NCBI RefSeq assembly: GCF_002909235.1
Contig: NZ_PHQQ01000002.1
Coordinates: forward strand, 310,001 to 374,000
Direction of reading: 5' to 3'
DNA from: Arenibacter catalasegens
GTDB lineage: Bacteria > Bacteroidota > Bacteroidia > Flavobacteriales > Flavobacteriaceae
Length of the DNA: 64,000 nucleotides
In this document: positions 62,186 through 64,000 of the stretch, one piece after another
Position numbering within the stretch: the stretch's first letter is position 1
Layout: each line of letters begins with the position of its first letter
Translations under genes and position numbers: made by a program
The notes under the pieces: generated by a model
What the model was told of the DNA's origin: nothing
Databases searched by the model: none
Seen by the model: only the letters and a program-made list of their open reading frames with translations

Positions 62186-63172
62186 ATGAAAACAACTATT
62201 AAATCATTAATTGGAACAGCCTTACTGGGAGTATTGGCTTTAGGATTATATTCCTATAAATCTACTGAACCAACAACTACAGAAAAGCATGTGATGACTA
62301 TTGAAAGTTCAAAAACATCTTATAAATCTGTAACAGTCAAAGGAGTAAATGTTTTTTATCGTGAAGCTGGTGACGCAAATAAACCAACTATTTTATTATT
62401 ACATGGTTACCCAACATCGTCTCATATGTTTCGCAATTTAATAACAGACTTGTCTGTTCATTATTATGTATTAGCTCCAGATTATCCTGGATTTGGTAGA
62501 AGTGAACAGCCTTTAATGAAAGACTTCGATTATACTTTTGACAATATGTCAGCCATAGTGGAAGGTTTTTTAAAAGAATTAAAAGTTAAAAAATATAGCA
62601 TTTATTTAATGGATTATGGTGCACCAATTGGGTTTAGAATTGCTGCAAAATATCCTGAAAGAGTACAATCGCTAATTATTCAAAATGGTAATGCATATGA
62701 GGAGGGGCTGAAAGACTTCTGGATTCCTATTAAAAAATATTGGAACGATTATACAATTGAAAACGGTAAGCCATTAGAAGGTTTTCACTCACCAGATGGC
62801 TTAAAATGGCAATATACACATGGCGTGCAAGACACTATAAAAATAAGTCCAGATAACTGGAATATAGACCTACAGCATTTAACAAGAGAGGAAAATAACG
62901 AGATTCAATTAGCTATGTTTTATGATTACAGAACCAACGTACCATTGTATCCAGAATGGCAAGAATATTTTAGAAAGCACCAACCACCAACATTAATTGT
63001 TTGGGGTAAGAACGATTACATCTTTCCTGCAGACGGAGCACATCCATATAAGAGAGATTTAAAAAATTTAGAATTTCATTTATTGGATACAGGACACTTT
63101 GCTCTTGAAGAAAAAGGAGATGTCATTGCTCACCATATTTTGAATTTCTTAAATAAGAATAATATTAAATAA
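62186..63172 (+). CDS. Alpha/beta hydrolase, haloalkane dehalogenase/epoxide hydrolase type
   Basis: 328 residues with an N-terminal hydrophobic segment (about residues 8-24), either signal or anchor. LLLHGYPTSSHMFRNL is the oxyanion-hole motif (HGYP). The nucleophile is Asp143 in IYLMDYGAPIG, an aspartate as in haloalkane dehalogenases and epoxide hydrolases rather than a serine. His304 in DTGHFALEE completes the triad. A cap domain follows between residues about 165 and 250. The substrate cannot be told. The 14-bp TetR operator core lies inside this gene at 62444-62457. Confidence 0.88.
   Translation: MKTTIKSLIGTALLGVLALGLYSYKSTEPTTTEKHVMTIESSKTSYKSVTVKGVNVFYREAGDANKPTILLLHGYPTSSHMFRNLITDLSVHYYVLAPDYPGFGRSEQPLMKDFDYTFDNMSAIVEGFLKELKVKKYSIYLMDYGAPIGFRIAAKYPERVQSLIIQNGNAYEEGLKDFWIPIKKYWNDYTIENGKPLEGFHSPDGLKWQYTHGVQDTIKISPDNWNIDLQHLTREENNEIQLAMFYDYRTNVPLYPEWQEYFRKHQPPTLIVWGKNDYIFPADGAHPYKRDLKNLEFHLLDTGHFALEEKGDVIAHHILNFLNKNNIK
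62444..62457. promoter_or_regulatory. Third copy of the TetR operator core, inside the hydrolase gene
   Basis: ACAGACTTGTCTGT identical to the two promoter copies, with flanking A/T on both sides (ataACAGAC...GTCTGTtca). It encodes TDLSV of the protein. It could be a chance match or an internal roadblock site. Confidence 0.45.
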
Positions 63173-63175
63173 ATA

Positions 63176-63269
63176 GTGATTGTTAGTTAGTTAACAGCAG
63201 TCAGTTCGAGTTTCATTTTTCATAGTGTTATAGATAAAAAGAGTTAACTCTTCTCGAACTGACAATCAC
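63176..63269. repeat. Nested inverted repeats after the hydrolase gene
   Basis: An 11-bp perfect inverted repeat, gtcagttcgag (63200-63210) and ctcgaactgac (63253-63263), with an inner perfect palindrome aagagttaactctt (63239-63252) and outer gtgattgt (63176-63183) with acaatcac (63262-63269). It resembles the CAGTTCGAG...CTCGAACTG repeats I recall as dispersed in flavobacterial genomes, and it may terminate the operon. Confidence 0.5.
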
Positions 63270-63541
63270 TTAAATCATCAATAGTCATGAAATTGAATTA
63301 TTTGAATTCATAATTTAATCAATTCAATTCAGAACGAACGTTATGAAAAGAATAGGAGTAAACGACTATAAAATCATATTTATCATCAATAAATAAAGAA
63401 CTATAACAAATTTAACAATTAAAAAAATAAGTGAATTTCACTGCAGCAAACTCGAAATTGCTAATGCAAGTAGAAGAGTGCGTTGGAATTTTAATTCACG
63501 AGCAACATCATTATTAAATATTAATATAAAACAACAAAATC

Positions 63542-63976
63542 ATGAAAACAATTAATTGGAAAAAAGCAATTCTTGCTGGGTTTTTAGGAACTATCCTATT
63601 TGATTTAGTCGGATTGTTAATTACAGGCAACTGGTGGGATTTACCCGCAATTTTAGGCGCTAAAACTGGTCTTGGATTAGCATATGGAGTCATAGGACAT
63701 TACAGCAATGGAATATTACTAGCCATATTATTTGCAGGAATAGCACCTTCGATTTGGGGACCAAAATGGGCAAGAGCAATCACATTTGTAGTTGGTGAGA
63801 CAATAGCACTAGTATGGTTATTTATGTTACCATTATTAGGTGCAGGAGTTGCAGGAGTAGACATGGATCCAATGATGCCTATAATTACTTTACTTCGTCA
63901 TATAGCATATGCTATCCCTTTAATCTTTTTAATTAACTACGATATTATGCCAACAGTAAAACCTGTTAAAAAATAA
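63542..63976 (+). CDS. Small integral membrane protein
   Basis: 144 residues with about four membrane segments (about residues 9-28, 41-64, 76-96 and 117-133). Charges lie at both ends, with a Lys-rich tail (TVKPVKK). No family was recognised with confidence; the GL(x)GVIGHYSNGI stretch could be a conserved pore-like turn. It lies about 370 bp after the hydrolase, beyond a hairpin region, so it may have its own promoter. It is the last gene in the window. Confidence 0.65.
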   Translation: MKTINWKKAILAGFLGTILFDLVGLLITGNWWDLPAILGAKTGLGLAYGVIGHYSNGILLAILFAGIAPSIWGPKWARAITFVVGETIALVWLFMLPLLGAGVAGVDMDPMMPIITLLRHIAYAIPLIFLINYDIMPTVKPVKK

Positions 63977-64000
63977 CATCAATTAATAGCAGTCTATAAC

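Noticed and set aside
1-64000. CRISPR arrays, rRNA operons and riboswitches
   Set aside because: No regularly spaced repeats, rRNA sequence or recognisable riboswitch core was seen on either strand; the short direct repeats found are explained by att, tRNA or operator sites.

Overview
The window comes from a Bacteroidota chromosome, most likely a marine member of the Flavobacteriaceae. The signs are a gliding-motility lipoprotein (GldJ), a type IX secretion protein (PorV), Bacteroidota-type -7 promoter boxes (TAnnTTTG), no clear Shine-Dalgarno sites, low GC, and many secreted sulfatases. No rRNA or CRISPR array was seen.

Region 1, about 1-23.5 kb, is ordinary core genome: the end of gcvP, a KAS III-like enzyme, a glycosyltransferase, a PafA-type phosphatase, MlaE/MlaF lipid transport, a DUF389 protein, GDP-mannose synthesis, a SprT-like protein, an AI-2E family permease, a HAD/SDR/M28 operon, pdhA-pdhC, cdd, porV, gldJ, murF and an intact tRNA-Val(GAC).

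Region 2, about 23.7-50.3 kb, is a carbohydrate region. Its left part (25.7-36.4 kb) holds a Gfo/Idh/MocA oxidoreductase, an SDR, a SIS-domain isomerase, an FAD oxidoreductase, a phosphotriesterase-family lactonase candidate, a GntR/UTRA regulator, a large haem-c dehydrogenase-like lipoprotein and a TIM-barrel epimerase. Related TTGTAC/ACAAGT palindromes lie in front of three transcription units, which suggests one sugar or sugar-lactone oxidation regulon; this is the best candidate for an undescribed pathway. Its right part, all on the minus strand, holds four intact sulfatases, a GH36-like glycosidase, and a lactonase, dgoA and dgoK for galactonate use. Scattered between them are broken pieces: two truncated N-termini (one clearly a sulfatase), an unidentified C-terminus, and a frameshifted SusD remnant. 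The region therefore looks like a partly decayed locus for a sulfated galactan.

Region 3, from about 50.39 kb to beyond the window, looks like an integrated element. It begins at the 3' half of a tRNA-Val(TAC), followed by a tyrosine recombinase, an AbiE-type toxin-antitoxin pair with a perfect inverted repeat upstream, a structured GC-rich element, a mobilisation module (relaxase, accessory protein, a small ORF, a mobC broken by an amber codon, and an oriT-like row of hairpins), and a doubly broken IS1182-type transposase. After about 59.3 kb the DNA is visibly more AT-rich. It carries a TetR-controlled cassette (SnoaL-like DUF1348, AhpD-like, isochorismatase-like, haloalkane-dehalogenase/epoxide-hydrolase-like, small membrane protein). 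The 14-bp operator core of this cassette occurs three times, once inside a coding sequence.
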